Numbered from the stretch's first letter, positions 52,421-62,270 are shown. The stretch: 64,000 nt of DNA from Rhodococcus sp. 14-2483-1-2 (GCF_002259405.1 NZ_NPFW01000007.1:310001-374000); one strand, 5' to 3'. Notes: generated from the sequence alone by a model not told the origin. Numbers and translations: made by a program.

Positions 52421-53997
52421 TGCGTAACCAACTCCGGAACGGTCGTGTTCCACGCCTGCTCCATCCGGTCGTTGAGGTGATTCTCGACGAGCACCTCCTG
52501 CAATGATTTCTCGTGTAGTTCCGCAGCGCAGTCTGTGTCCGCTACCTCACCGTTGAAGCTGAACCGAATGGCTTCGGGGTCCGCGGTAGCCGATCCGAGC
52601 CCGCGAGTGGTGCCGAAGCCGATCGGCAGCCACCCGTCGGCGAAATCGCGTAGAAGAAACATCATCAGCGCCAACAGCGCATCTACCGGGGTGTCGGTGC
52701 GGCGGCGTGCGCGGGTGATATCGACGTCGAGAATTAACTCGGACCACACGTCGTCGCGCAGGGCGTACGGTTCGACGCCGGTGTACAGCGCGCCGTCTGC
52801 GGCAGCGCCGGTCCACCGGTCGATCGCGTTGCGCGAGGCGACATCGAACCACAGACCGTCGTTCTCGGTGATCTCGTTGAGGGCCTTGACCGCCGCGTAG
52901 AACGCGATGCGCCGGGCCTCGATAGTGCCCTCCATATTTCCTCCGTTGGCGCGGACCGCGTGCCATTCCGCTTGCGGAATGGGCACCCTGCTGGCGACAT
53001 CGTGCACAGTGACCAGACCTCGCCGGCCGGTCCCGTTCTTGTGGTCAGCTGCCTCACCGAAGGCATCCCCGATCGTCGGCATAGCTGCTGCGACGGCCAT
53101 CTGGGCGACGAAGGTGGAATCACCGTCCACCGAAGACCCTGTCAGTGTGCGCACGATGCGCTCGGCGTGACTCCGCAGAACACCTTTCAGGGAAGAACCA
53201 GGAATGAGCAATCGAAGCGTGCCATCCTCGCCGGCAGCGGTTGCCGGGAAAGAGTCGGCCACACCACCGTCGTCGGCAACCTTGCTCAGAACCGGCCCCA
53301 ATGCGCGCCATGGCACAGTGATCCGCAGAGTTCCCGGTGGACAATCTGATTGCAAGGTGTGGGTGTCTTTGCCAGGCAGCTCGATTCGCTCGGACTCGTC
53401 GCTGAGCAGCGCGAGCAGACCCGAGGCACTCGCCAAGTCGTCGCGGCAGAGCGCAGCGTCGATGAGTTGCATCTCGCCGAGTCCTCGTGTGCCGGCTGCG
53501 CCGACGGTAATGCCCGGACCGGACATGATGCCGGCGATCTGCAGGGCCAGTCCGCGTGCCTGCGGGTCCTCTTCTGCCCCGGGCACATCGATGCCCAGCT
53601 CGAAGTCGAACCTGGTACCGGCGGGCACCACGTATCGAGTGAAGAGATGTGTCCCCGCTGCTGCACCAGTCACCCGATCGATCGACACGCCGTCGCGGAT
53701 CTCGAGAATCACATCGTCCTGCGCCAGAGCATCCGATACCACGACGAGGGAGGCGTTGGCATCCCGATCTCGGGTGCGATCACCGGTCAAATCCATACCC
53801 CACCAGGCCGTATCGCCACCGTCCAACGCAGCCCGAATGACTCCGCCCAACGATGATCCGGGCAGAATCACCCTGCCCTGCCCGTCCAGCACCTGAGCAA
53901 GGTCAACGGTCCCGTCCGGTCCGAGTCCGCCGATATGCACGGCGGACTTAGCTTTGAGGGTGCCGGTGAGAAGGTACCGAGCGTGGAGTCGCCGCAT
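52417..53997 (-). CDS. Double Cas7 (Csm3-like) RAMP protein
   Basis: A 526-residue protein made of two Cas7 repeats. Each has a PGSSL-G loop (residues 46-52 and 266-272) and a GTRGLG loop (169-174 and 463-468). Repeat 1 carries Asp32 (GTVDLAQVLD), placed like the Csm3 catalytic Asp that cuts target RNA at 6-nt steps. Two fused Cas7 units are characteristic of III-D-type backbones. Both ends overlap neighbours by 4 nt. Confidence 0.87.
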   Translation of the reverse strand: MRRLHARYLLTGTLKAKSAVHIGGLGPDGTVDLAQVLDGQGRVILPGSSLGGVIRAALDGGDTAWWGMDLTGDRTRDRDANASLVVVSDALAQDDVILEIRDGVSIDRVTGAAAGTHLFTRYVVPAGTRFDFELGIDVPGAEEDPQARGLALQIAGIMSGPGITVGAAGTRGLGEMQLIDAALCRDDLASASGLLALLSDESERIELPGKDTHTLQSDCPPGTLRITVPWRALGPVLSKVADDGGVADSFPATAAGEDGTLRLLIPGSSLKGVLRSHAERIVRTLTGSSVDGDSTFVAQMAVAAAMPTIGDAFGEAADHKNGTGRRGLVTVHDVASRVPIPQAEWHAVRANGGNMEGTIEARRIAFYAAVKALNEITENDGLWFDVASRNAIDRWTGAAADGALYTGVEPYALRDDVWSELILDVDITRARRRTDTPVDALLALMMFLLRDFADGWLPIGFGTTRGLGSATADPEAIRFSFNGEVADTDCAAELHEKSLQEVLVENHLNDRMEQAWNTTVPELVTQ

Positions 53998-56327
53998 CAG
54001 ATATCACTCCCTTCATTCGAGGCGTCTCGACTTGCCAACCGGATGAGTTCGGTGAGGTAGCTCTGAACGGCCCAGCGAGTGAGTTCGGCATACGGGCTTG
54101 GAGGAAGATCATCGGGCGTCGCGCCGAACAGCTTGTGCCAGATGGGATGATCCGGTGCTCCGCTGTCCGTCTCGAGCAACAGCTTCATGCCATTCAATTG
54201 TGCTGCGCCCCATCTACTTTCTCTCTTCGGAGCGGTGCGCCAAGCCCTGGCGGCCTCGACATCGCCGGCCCGGTTAACGATGCCCCGCAGCGATCCCCAT
54301 TGCGAGCGGGTGATAGCCGACTTGACGCCGGTGGCCTGGTTTTCGAGAGCGGCCACCCGCAGCGCGGTCCGCTCGATCACAGTCCGCCATGCGGCCCGAA
54401 TGTGAGCATCGGCGACAGGCGTTGCAACCGGCACATCGGCCGTGGACGGGGCCCCAGACTTTAGGGACCATTCCCGCAGGTCAAGACGGTTGGCACGCAA
54501 TGCTGGCGGGTCGACGAGGACGCGGCCGAACCCCTCCGCCGTTCGATCGCCGACCCCGTTCGCCTCGACACCGGCGATTGCCGTTGGATCGAGACGAACT
54601 TGGGAGACGATGAGCACCACGCTGCCTGCGGCGAGCCCGGAGAGTGAGGGCCGCGGCAAGCCCCAGCTGCGTTGCCAACTGTGCCGCCGGGCAAGTCCAG
54701 TCGCGGCACTGTCGGCGACATCGGCAAAGGGGGCACCGTCCGCGGACTCGGCGGAGGTCGGGGCCAGCCGTAGCTTGCCGGGCACCCCCAGAGCTCGGGC
54801 CAGTGCGTCGACGAAACTACTCGCTCGTGTATCCGCCGCACCGCGCTCGTCGCGCAGAAGCAGGTCGGAGGTGAGCCAGACCGGGAATGCACTCTCCGCC
54901 AGTATTTCTGACGAAGCTTCGACTGGTTCGGAGGAGGTGATCACCAGGGTGGCGAGGCCGTAGTCGTCTTTCGACGACCTGCCGATTCGAACCTGCTGAG
55001 TGGAGTCCGCCAGCGTCACCCCGGCCGCCAGGAACACCTCGGCGCGCAGCACGGTCCCGGGAGCTATTCCGCTGTAGACGAACAGCCCACCGGTGGCCTC
55101 GGTGGGCCGTTGCTGCTGGTCGTCGATGGAGGCGTGAATGCTCTGAACCACGTCGACGGTGCGCCAACTGGTGCAAGCCGAGTCGACGTATCGGTCCGGC
55201 TTCGGCTTCAGCCGAGGGTTCTCTTGGTGGGGCCGCAACACATTCACGTACTCGTGTGGCTCGCCCTTCGTCGCAGAAGCCGGAGCGTCCTTCGACAAGT
55301 TCAAGGCCCGCGGCCAGGGCAGTCCGCGGGCACCGTCGATCTCGACCGTGGCGTCGGTGACGACGAACTCTCCTGCACGAATCAAGTCCGAGAGGTTCGG
55401 CAGGTGTCGGCCCAGCGGCCCGAGCAGCATGGTTCCCGGAATGCTGGTTGCGGTCTCGACGACGTTGCCTCGCTGTCCGCTGTCGATGATCAGCGGCTGC
55501 TGAGTTGTGACAGTGATGGTGTGCGAGAGCCGCAGCGGCCGCCGCGCAGTCGAGCCACTGCTGCGGGTGGGTGTGTATCGCGGGCGAAGTGGTGGTGTCC
55601 ACGGTTCTGGAATCGTTCCAGCCCTGACCTTCTCGGTCAGGACGCTGAGGGTTTCGAGTCCGGAGAGCTTGATGTCAGCGCGCCCCGCGCCACGGCGACG
55701 CTTGCCGCCGATCTGCCGGGTGATCTTTGCCGCGGCAAGCAGTAGAAACTCTGCTGGCCAGATCTCGTCGGCTTGCGCCGTGGCACCGGTGCTGTCTTTG
55801 CTCTGCGGGTATTCGACCTGCCACCTCGCTCGAACGGTGAGGCCGGCGCGCGCGCGTTCCTCGATCCGAAACATGTCTTCCTGCGCGACGCCGGTGGTCG
55901 CATCGATGCGAATTCCAGCTCGAAGCGTTTTCGTCGCAGCGATCAGGTCGGCTCGTGTCAGCACTGACGCTCCTGCTGGCGAGAGCGACGCGTGGGCGAT
56001 CGATTCCCGGTCGGCGAGCAGCAGGGGCGCTGACATCAGTGATGCGGGACGAGGCGCCCCTCTCTGGACGGTGGTGGACGGCTGGTCACCGAAGATCGCT
56101 CGAATCCATCGCGTCCAGACCCCCGCTCCGCCGTCGTCGAGAGCGTTGGCCGCTATTTCAGCACTGTCGCGGAGCATCCCGACCGCTGTCTTGGCGGGTA
56201 CGTACGGTAACCCGATCGCGTCGGTGACGATGGACCGGTCGATGGAACCGTGCCGTCCGGTACCGGTTCCGATGTGCCAGTCCGAACGAAATGCGATTTC
56301 GATGTCGAAAGCCTTGTCGGCCATCAC
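53997..56327 (-). CDS. Large two-domain type III RAMP protein (Cas7 plus Csx10/Cas5-like)
   Basis: A 776-residue protein. The N-terminal RAMP domain (about 1-225) has FRSDWHIGTGTGRHGSID, an Asp-rich loop (VTDAIGLPYVPAKTAVGMLR) and the glycine-rich GGKRRRGAGRADIKL. After a Pro/Arg linker a second RAMP (about 265-640) begins LSHTITVTTQQPLIIDSG, resembling Csx10. A C-terminal part contains ATGVKSAITRSQWGSLRGIV. It probably holds the 5' handle of the crRNA and part of the backbone. GTG 56327 or the next ATG 56324 starts it, overlapping the cas10 stop. Confidence 0.82.
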   Translation of the reverse strand: MMADKAFDIEIAFRSDWHIGTGTGRHGSIDRSIVTDAIGLPYVPAKTAVGMLRDSAEIAANALDDGGAGVWTRWIRAIFGDQPSTTVQRGAPRPASLMSAPLLLADRESIAHASLSPAGASVLTRADLIAATKTLRAGIRIDATTGVAQEDMFRIEERARAGLTVRARWQVEYPQSKDSTGATAQADEIWPAEFLLLAAAKITRQIGGKRRRGAGRADIKLSGLETLSVLTEKVRAGTIPEPWTPPLRPRYTPTRSSGSTARRPLRLSHTITVTTQQPLIIDSGQRGNVVETATSIPGTMLLGPLGRHLPNLSDLIRAGEFVVTDATVEIDGARGLPWPRALNLSKDAPASATKGEPHEYVNVLRPHQENPRLKPKPDRYVDSACTSWRTVDVVQSIHASIDDQQQRPTEATGGLFVYSGIAPGTVLRAEVFLAAGVTLADSTQQVRIGRSSKDDYGLATLVITSSEPVEASSEILAESAFPVWLTSDLLLRDERGAADTRASSFVDALARALGVPGKLRLAPTSAESADGAPFADVADSAATGLARRHSWQRSWGLPRPSLSGLAAGSVVLIVSQVRLDPTAIAGVEANGVGDRTAEGFGRVLVDPPALRANRLDLREWSLKSGAPSTADVPVATPVADAHIRAAWRTVIERTALRVAALENQATGVKSAITRSQWGSLRGIVNRAGDVEAARAWRTAPKRESRWGAAQLNGMKLLLETDSGAPDHPIWHKLFGATPDDLPPSPYAELTRWAVQSYLTELIRLASRDASNEGSDI

Positions 56328-57925
56328 TTTTCCTCAGCGTTCACATCGAGTAGTTCCATTGCGGTGAGCAGGCGAGAAAACGCGGGCCCGCCGGTCGGCT
56401 CGAGATGCTCACCGAGAAGCATGGTGAGGTTCGACTCGTAGCCCCGCCCGACAGCAACTTCTGTTGCACGTGCCTTTACGGCGTTCAGGTCGGCGCTCGA
56501 ACCGGTCGTGAGCGCCTCCCGGAGATCATGCAGGACGCCCGACGGTATCGGCGCTTGGCCATCGTCCGATGCATTAGGACGCATCAACCGCATCGCTTCA
56601 CGTAGATGTTTCTTGTGTCGCGGGTGATCCTCGCGACCGAGCACGATAGGGCCCGCCCACAGTGCGCGGCCTTCGAAGACCATCGGCTCCCGCACGTCAT
56701 CTAGGTTTCGGAGAGCGCTCTCGTGCAGTACATGCACATCGAGCGCACTTCGTCCCTCGAGCTTAACCGACTTGGCCGACCCCGTGAGTTGCTCGGCGAA
56801 GTCGACCGAGTGGCTGAACGGATGATGCGGTTTGGTGTAGACAAGTCCGCAGGCCAACGAAATCCGCTCCGGAGCGGTCGCCCTTGGAATCAGTTCGGAT
56901 TCGACCCATTCCTTTTGGTACAGCGCAATCAATTCGAGGGTCTCCGTGATCACAGGTTCCCCGTTGACCAACCTCTCGAACTCGTCGGCCAACTGGGAGC
57001 TGAAGTCGAAGGCATATCGTCCGTCGAGTAGCACGGTGATGTCATCACCGCCGACCAGTATCGGTAGCACCCAATTCGTCGGCGGCGGGCCATCGTCGTG
57101 CGTCGCGCCCCCTGCGATGGTCTCGATTGCGTTTGTGACCGACTGCCAAGCGCATCGCTCCAAGGTCTCACTGATCGTCCGAATCAACTCGCGGAGTTCA
57201 CTTCCCGATTCGACTCGGCGGAGGTTGGTGAAGATGTCGCCGATGCCGTTGCCGTCAGCATGCAACACACCGACCCACCCGTCGTTGGCGACGCCATCGC
57301 CAGACTGCAGGTCTTTGTAGGTGACCACGGCCGCTTCGACCAGAGACGAGTCTCCAGCGCCTTCGCTGAGGCGCTTGACGAGGGCCTTACGCGCATCCTC
57401 CGCTTGCGTCCACAACTTCGCGACGCCTTCGGACGCGGCATACGCCGATCCTCGGTCGCCCTCATCGACATAGCGGGTGGCCGGCCGCCCGGTGAAGGCG
57501 CACAGCTGCGTATACGGAAGAGTGGCATCGCGAGTGATCGAGCTGGGCTTGTCGATCCGCCACTGGCTGAGTCGGCGCTGTGCGTCACCGAGGGCGAGAC
57601 CGAGGTTGGACAAATCCTCGTTGACGTCGACATCACCGACGACTCCCCAAATTTCCAGGTCGGGAGCTTCGGCAACGGCTCTGGTGGTGACGGCCTCGAT
57701 GATCCTTCGACCGGCTTCCTGGGTGGCGAGCAGGTATCCGAGTCCCGACGCTTTCACAACGTGGTCTTCGGCGCTGACCCCGGCAGCTTGGGCGGCCTCA
57801 GGTATCCATTCGAACCCGACGCACCAGATCAGACGCGACGCCGCGATATTCAGCCGTTGCTTGTTGGTCTGAAAGACCAACTTCTGATTGGACCCCGTCT
57901 CGATGACAATCCACCGACGACTCAA
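56324..57925 (-). CDS. cas10: CRISPR Cas10 (Cmr2/Csm1-like), HD domain absent
   Basis: A 533-residue, compact Cas10. It starts at the first palm (RRWIVIETGSNQKLVFQTNKQR, in parts) with no HD nuclease upstream, so it should not cut DNA. The second palm holds the metal-binding LHADGNGIGD (221-230) and the catalytic GGDD (292-295, LVGGDDITVLL), both intact. The enzyme should make cyclic oligoadenylates on target RNA binding. The start is TTG 57925 behind GGAGGGGGAACG; no ATG or GTG fits the conserved N-terminus. The first gene of the cas operon. Confidence 0.92.
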   Translation of the reverse strand: MSRRWIVIETGSNQKLVFQTNKQRLNIAASRLIWCVGFEWIPEAAQAAGVSAEDHVVKASGLGYLLATQEAGRRIIEAVTTRAVAEAPDLEIWGVVGDVDVNEDLSNLGLALGDAQRRLSQWRIDKPSSITRDATLPYTQLCAFTGRPATRYVDEGDRGSAYAASEGVAKLWTQAEDARKALVKRLSEGAGDSSLVEAAVVTYKDLQSGDGVANDGWVGVLHADGNGIGDIFTNLRRVESGSELRELIRTISETLERCAWQSVTNAIETIAGGATHDDGPPPTNWVLPILVGGDDITVLLDGRYAFDFSSQLADEFERLVNGEPVITETLELIALYQKEWVESELIPRATAPERISLACGLVYTKPHHPFSHSVDFAEQLTGSAKSVKLEGRSALDVHVLHESALRNLDDVREPMVFEGRALWAGPIVLGREDHPRHKKHLREAMRLMRPNASDDGQAPIPSGVLHDLREALTTGSSADLNAVKARATEVAVGRGYESNLTMLLGEHLEPTGGPAFSRLLTAMELLDVNAEEK

Positions 57926-58487
57926 ATCGCGTTCCCCCTCCGACCGGACACTGCGGACTTACCGTAGTGGACCAAGCAGCACTCGGATGTCGTTCAATCG
58001 ATGGACCCTGCGGCAGGCCAGCGGAGCAAGCAAAACAGGCGGAAACACCTTACGAGACGCCCGGCTACTACATCGTCAATCCCGATCATTCCCCCGACCC
58101 GTCAATGCGAAGCACCAGCCGGTTTCCGAACTCCTCACAGCCATTCCACACATGTCGTTGTAAGACAACACGTACGAGATGTCGAGATGGTCTCTTGCTG
58201 AACTCGATCGTCGGCGCTACGAAGCTCTCAGGATGCGGTTCACCATCGGACTGAACTCCGTTCCGGAACCACTTCTTCAAACTGATTCAGGCGCTCGGCC
58301 ATTTGTTACGAGGTGATTAATTCAGCCCGACGGGTTGAGGAAGCGCTCTGCGGACGGCACGCGAACCAGTCAGTTCTAACCAAACCCGCCACCTTACAGC
58401 CTCCACAGGTGCAGCTCCGTTTCATCCCTTCGGCAACAGACCACATCTAACATCGCGCCGTAGTACACGTGGCGGCAGATCCGGAAC
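57926..58487. other. Region between cas10 and array 2
   Basis: About 560 nt that must carry the cas operon promoter (read leftward). It also receives read-through from array 2. I see no conserved gene; the frames here are short and lack coding bias. Confidence 0.5.
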
Positions 58488-59266
58488 GTTTCAATTCGCC
58501 CTTCGGCGAGACCCCACACCTGACGCAGCGACCACCACCGACTACCTGTCGGGCGTGCCGTTTCAATTCGCCCTTCGGCGAGACCCAACACCTGACGCTG
58601 GAAAAGTTGACCGGACGTGTCAAGGCCCTGGAGTTTCAATTCGCCCTCCGGCGAGACCCAACACCTGACGCCTCCGGTAGTGGAGATCCCTCCCCATTCG
58701 CCGGCTCGTTTCAATTCGCCCTCCGGCGAGACCCAACACCTGACCTCTTCGACCTGTTCAAGGCTGAGGGCTTCGGCTTTTGTTTCAATTCGCCCTCCGG
58801 CGAGACCCAACACCTGACCCACGACACTGCTGGGTGCAGGAATCGCTTCGGCGGAGTTTCAATTCGCCCTCCGGCGAGACCCCACACCTGACCTTTCCGC
58901 GGACGAAATGACCATCGCCGATGCGAGCGTTTCAATTCGCCCTTCGGCGAGACCCCACACCTGACGGCATCTACATCCTCATCACCGCTACCGCACCTGG
59001 AAGCGTTTCAATTCGCCCTTCGGCGAGACCTCACATCGGACGACACCAAGCAACCAGAAATGATCGTGCGGTTCAAGCAGGTTTCAATTCGCCCTTCGGC
59101 GAGACCTCACATCGGACTCGGAACGTTGTTCAGAACAGCCGCAGCAATGTGATGTTTCAATTCGCCCTTCGGCGAGACCTCACATCGGACGGCTGGGGGC
59201 GAGTCCTAACGAAGATCGCTTGATGTGAAGTTTCAATTCGCCCTTCGGCGAGACCTCACATCGGAC
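58488..59266 (-). CRISPR. CRISPR array 2: eleven 37-nt repeats, ten spacers, mosaic repeat types
   Basis: Repeats start at 58488, 58560, 58633, 58708, 58782, 58856, 58929, 59005, 59081, 59154 and 59230. Spacers are 35-39 nt. All share GTTTCAATTCGCCCT plus GGCGAGACC, but the last 12 nt differ in blocks. The four leader-proximal repeats (59005 onward) end TCACATCGGAC, and the other seven end ACACCTGAC with a C/A change before it. Repeats 58633-58856 carry CTCCGG instead of CTTCGG in the loop. Orientation is leftward as in array 1, towards the cas genes. Confidence 0.97.
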
Positions 59267-59500
59267 CCTACCCAAAAAGGACGGCTCTTGACCAGCGTCG
59301 GTATACGGCATCTGCACACCAGCACCTCTGGAAAGCTCTGCACGCGTGCCGGCACTAGCGCGAGACGCTGTTTCCGGAGCTCAGAGCGGTACACACCAGA
59401 CGCCGCAACCGGCACTCCGCTCGCCCCCCTCGTCTTCCCCTCGTCGTATTACGCACGACAGTCACAGAGCCGAACACCCGGATCCCAGCAGCGCAACGTC
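59267..59500 (-). promoter_or_regulatory. Leader of CRISPR array 2
   Basis: It starts CCTACC like the array 1 leader and shares GACCAGC, TCTGCACACCAG, GCTGTTTCCG, ACACCAGACGCC and CTCGCCCC-type blocks with it over about 180 nt. It should contain the array promoter and the site of spacer insertion. Confidence 0.75.
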
Positions 59501-59529
59501 ACTTGAGCACAATATCCGCAGGTGGCAGT

Positions 59530-60040
59530 GCGTCAGGTGTGGGTCCGAATGGGCTGGCGTACCGCTTGTACACGAGCGCCCTCGTCTCCGGCCTGCTGCG
59601 CGAGCTGTCCGCCCACCTCACCCGGGGCATGACGCGTCGCGAAAAGAAGTACGTGTACGGAATTTTCGGCCGACGCGGCTGTCCTGGTCGTCGATAGCTG
59701 CACGTTCGGTTCACTGTCGTCCCGAGCATCAGCCCCAACTGGAGGCGGCACAGAACCTGGGGTGATTCATCTAGCGCCATAAAGAACCGCGGGGCCATCT
59801 CGTCGACGCCACCCGCACCGACGCCGAAGCAACCCGCACAACCCGTCACGAAGCACCTCACCACCGGGCCACCTCGCATCGCCGCACAACCGCAGCCCGA
59901 CGCCACTGCTTAGTGCATCGGCCTCGATCCGACAGGATCAGATGACAGCCGGGTCGGGCACAGATGACACCGGCTTCGAGGGTGCGAGACAGAACTGCAC
60001 CTTGCCTTCGCCGAGCCACGACGAGAGCGCGCGGTCTGCA
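59530..60040 (+). pseudogene. Degraded duplicate of the tatC-tatB region
   Basis: LLRELSAHLTRGMTRREKKYVYG (in parts, near 59596-59664) matches tatC FAYLTPGMTRREKKYVYG almost base for base. Further on, GTCGACGCCACCCGCACC and CTCACCACCGGGCC match tatB. The 59915-60030 stretch matches the sequence after tatB (44120-44240). Frames are broken by several indels. The order is the same as at 43140-44260, so the CRISPR island lies between a functional and a decayed copy. Confidence 0.8.
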
Positions 60041-60194
60041 CGAGCATGAACAAACAGTCCCTCCGACCGTTCATGCCCCGAAACCGGTATCGCAGCCCGA
60101 CTGACAGCAACTAGCAGCCAAACATGTTGCTATGGAGCATAATTGGCACTTCCGTTCCGACCTGCAGCAACGGCCGGAGTACTACCGTCACAGC

Positions 60195-61178
60195 ATGAGT
60201 AACACCAGGTCGCTGGCGCGGACGATCGGCGTCGTAGCTGCCGCCCTTGTCATCCCGCTCGTCCTCGGTTCGACTGTCGTGGCATCGTCGTCTCCGATGA
60301 CATCGCGAACTCAACAGATCTCCTCGGCACCTCTGCGTCTGGGCATCATCAATCCCAACGGTCCCTCCGCCACATGGGAGTTGGAGCAGATCGAATCCGT
60401 TCTCGGCGAGCGTGCCTCGCTCGCCGTGATCTACAAGGACTTCGCACAGCCCGCTCCCATCGCCGAGCTCGACGCCGCCGATGCACGCGGGTCGACGACT
60501 CTGCTGACGTGGGAGCCGTGGGCTGCGGGCGCGGGCGTCGTGCAGCCCGATTTCCAGTCCTCGGATATCACCGCGGGCCGGTACGACGCCTACATCATTG
60601 AATGGGCTCGGTCACTGGCCAATTGGGGCAAGCCGGTGATGCTTCGGTACGCGCACGAGATGAACGGCAATTGGTATCCGTGGGCAGATCGGGTCAACGG
60701 CAACACCGACGGCGACTACGTGAGCGCGTATCGCCACGTTCACGATCTCTTCACTGCAGCCGGCGCGTCCAACGTCGAATGGGTGTGGAATCCCAACGTG
60801 CCCAATGCCGTTCCCATGTCGGTGGTCTACCCCGGCAGCCAGTACGTCGATGTGGTGGGGCTCGACGGGTACAACTGGGGAACCAGTCAGTCATGGAGCG
60901 TGTGGCAGACCCCGGATCAGCTCTTCGGCAACGGACTGGCGCAGGTGCGGGCCCTCGCTCCGGGCAAGCCCATCGTCGTCGGCGAGGTCGCGTCCGCCGA
61001 GGCCGGTGGGTCCAAGCCTGCCTGGATCACCCGGTTGATCGAGTACCTGGCCGCGCAGCCGGACGTCACCGGGTTCCTGTGGTTCGACATGAACAAGGAA
61101 GTGGATTGGCGCATAGACAGCAGTCCCGCCTCCGCTGCCGCCTTGGCATCGGCTCTCGCCGCACGGCCCAGGAGCTGA
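60195..61178 (+). CDS. Secreted glycoside hydrolase family 26-like protein
   Basis: A 327-residue protein with an N-terminal signal/anchor helix (TIGVVAAALVIPLVLGSTVVA). The (beta/alpha)8 domain has the GH26-type general acid Glu in RYAHEMNGNWYPW and a candidate nucleophile in VVGEVASAE. Members cut beta-mannans or other beta-1,4/1,3 glucans. The gene converges with a second GH26-like gene and is next to a glycan synthase, so processing of the cell's own exopolysaccharide is likely. Confidence 0.85.
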   Translation: MSNTRSLARTIGVVAAALVIPLVLGSTVVASSSPMTSRTQQISSAPLRLGIINPNGPSATWELEQIESVLGERASLAVIYKDFAQPAPIAELDAADARGSTTLLTWEPWAAGAGVVQPDFQSSDITAGRYDAYIIEWARSLANWGKPVMLRYAHEMNGNWYPWADRVNGNTDGDYVSAYRHVHDLFTAAGASNVEWVWNPNVPNAVPMSVVYPGSQYVDVVGLDGYNWGTSQSWSVWQTPDQLFGNGLAQVRALAPGKPIVVGEVASAEAGGSKPAWITRLIEYLAAQPDVTGFLWFDMNKEVDWRIDSSPASAAALASALAARPRS

Positions 61179-62123
61179 CTACCAGGCAGACAGCGCGGCC
61201 GATGCTGCGTCGAGTGCGGCCGGCGAGCTGTCGAGACGCCAGTTCGCCTCACCCTCTTTGTCGAAATCGAACCACAGCAGTCCGCTGACCGAGGTTGCTT
61301 CCAGGTACTCGAACAGGTCGGTGATCCAGGCGGGCTTGTCACCCAGCCGGTCTCCGGTTCCGGTTTCGTAGATCCAGACCGGCTTGCCCGGCGCAACGGC
61401 GTTCGCTGTCTGGAGTGCCCCGCCGAAGACCTCGTCCGGCGTCTGCCACGACGTCGCCTCGCCGCCTCCGTTGTATCCGTCGATGCCGATCACATCGACG
61501 TACATGTCGCCGGGGTACGACGCCTCGGCGGTGGGCAGTCCCTCCGCGCGGCCACTGCTGCCGTCGAAGGACCACACCCATTGCACCTTGTTGGCACCGG
61601 TGCGCATGAAGATGTCGTGAACGCGCCGATAGGCCATGAGGTAGTCGTCAGCGGTACTTCGCGAATCGTCGACCGACCACGGATACCAGGTTCCGTTCAT
61701 TTCGTGTGCGAAGCGAAGTTGCATGGGCTGATCGAATTGCGCTGCTGCTTCGGCCCATTGGGTGATGTATGCATCGAACTCGCCGGACGCAATGCGGGAC
61801 GGTGAATAGTTGCCCTGATACTCGCCGGCGTTCGGATCCCACGGCTCCCAGGTAACGGCGGGAATCGCGCCTCGGTTGTGAATCTCGTACAGGGTGCCCA
61901 CCGGTAGCGGACGCTGCCACGCCCATGCCTCGAAGAAGTTGACCACCTGGGGCTCTCTCCCCAGCTCCGCACCGGTGGCGAAAGCCGATCTCACTCCGGC
62001 ATTTTCGCCGTCCGAGGATAAACCGAACGTGCGCGCAGGGCGGTCGGGCGCTGACGAGCAGCCACCGACCGCGACCGACAGCACAGTGATGAGCGTGAGC
62101 AACGACGTCCGAAAGCGGGTCAT
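61179..62123 (-). CDS. GH26-like lipoprotein glycosidase
   Basis: A 314-residue lipoprotein: lipobox SVAVGGC near residue 22, then the same glycosidase fold as its neighbour with RFAHEMNGTWYPW and WIYETGTGD for the two catalytic Glu positions. It ends one base after the convergent paralog ends. About the same length and motif order suggest an old duplication. It would be anchored on the outer membrane face. Confidence 0.85.
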   Translation of the reverse strand: MTRFRTSLLTLITVLSVAVGGCSSAPDRPARTFGLSSDGENAGVRSAFATGAELGREPQVVNFFEAWAWQRPLPVGTLYEIHNRGAIPAVTWEPWDPNAGEYQGNYSPSRIASGEFDAYITQWAEAAAQFDQPMQLRFAHEMNGTWYPWSVDDSRSTADDYLMAYRRVHDIFMRTGANKVQWVWSFDGSSGRAEGLPTAEASYPGDMYVDVIGIDGYNGGGEATSWQTPDEVFGGALQTANAVAPGKPVWIYETGTGDRLGDKPAWITDLFEYLEATSVSGLLWFDFDKEGEANWRLDSSPAALDAASAALSAW

Positions 62124-62270
62124 AAGGATTCCCAGGTTAGATCAAACGACGGACAGTCCGAAAACAGCGACACAAGCAATCTCGAGGTATGTTTTGGTGG
62201 TCGGGGGACACCAGGTCAATGACGACCCCATTCCATCTTCACTGCCGCGCTCGTGAGCCGATTGGTCGTC

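Noticed and set aside
56324..57925. HD nuclease domain in Cas10
   Set aside because: The protein starts at the first palm domain, no HD dyad precedes it, and the sequence upstream of 57925 is not open in a helpful frame.
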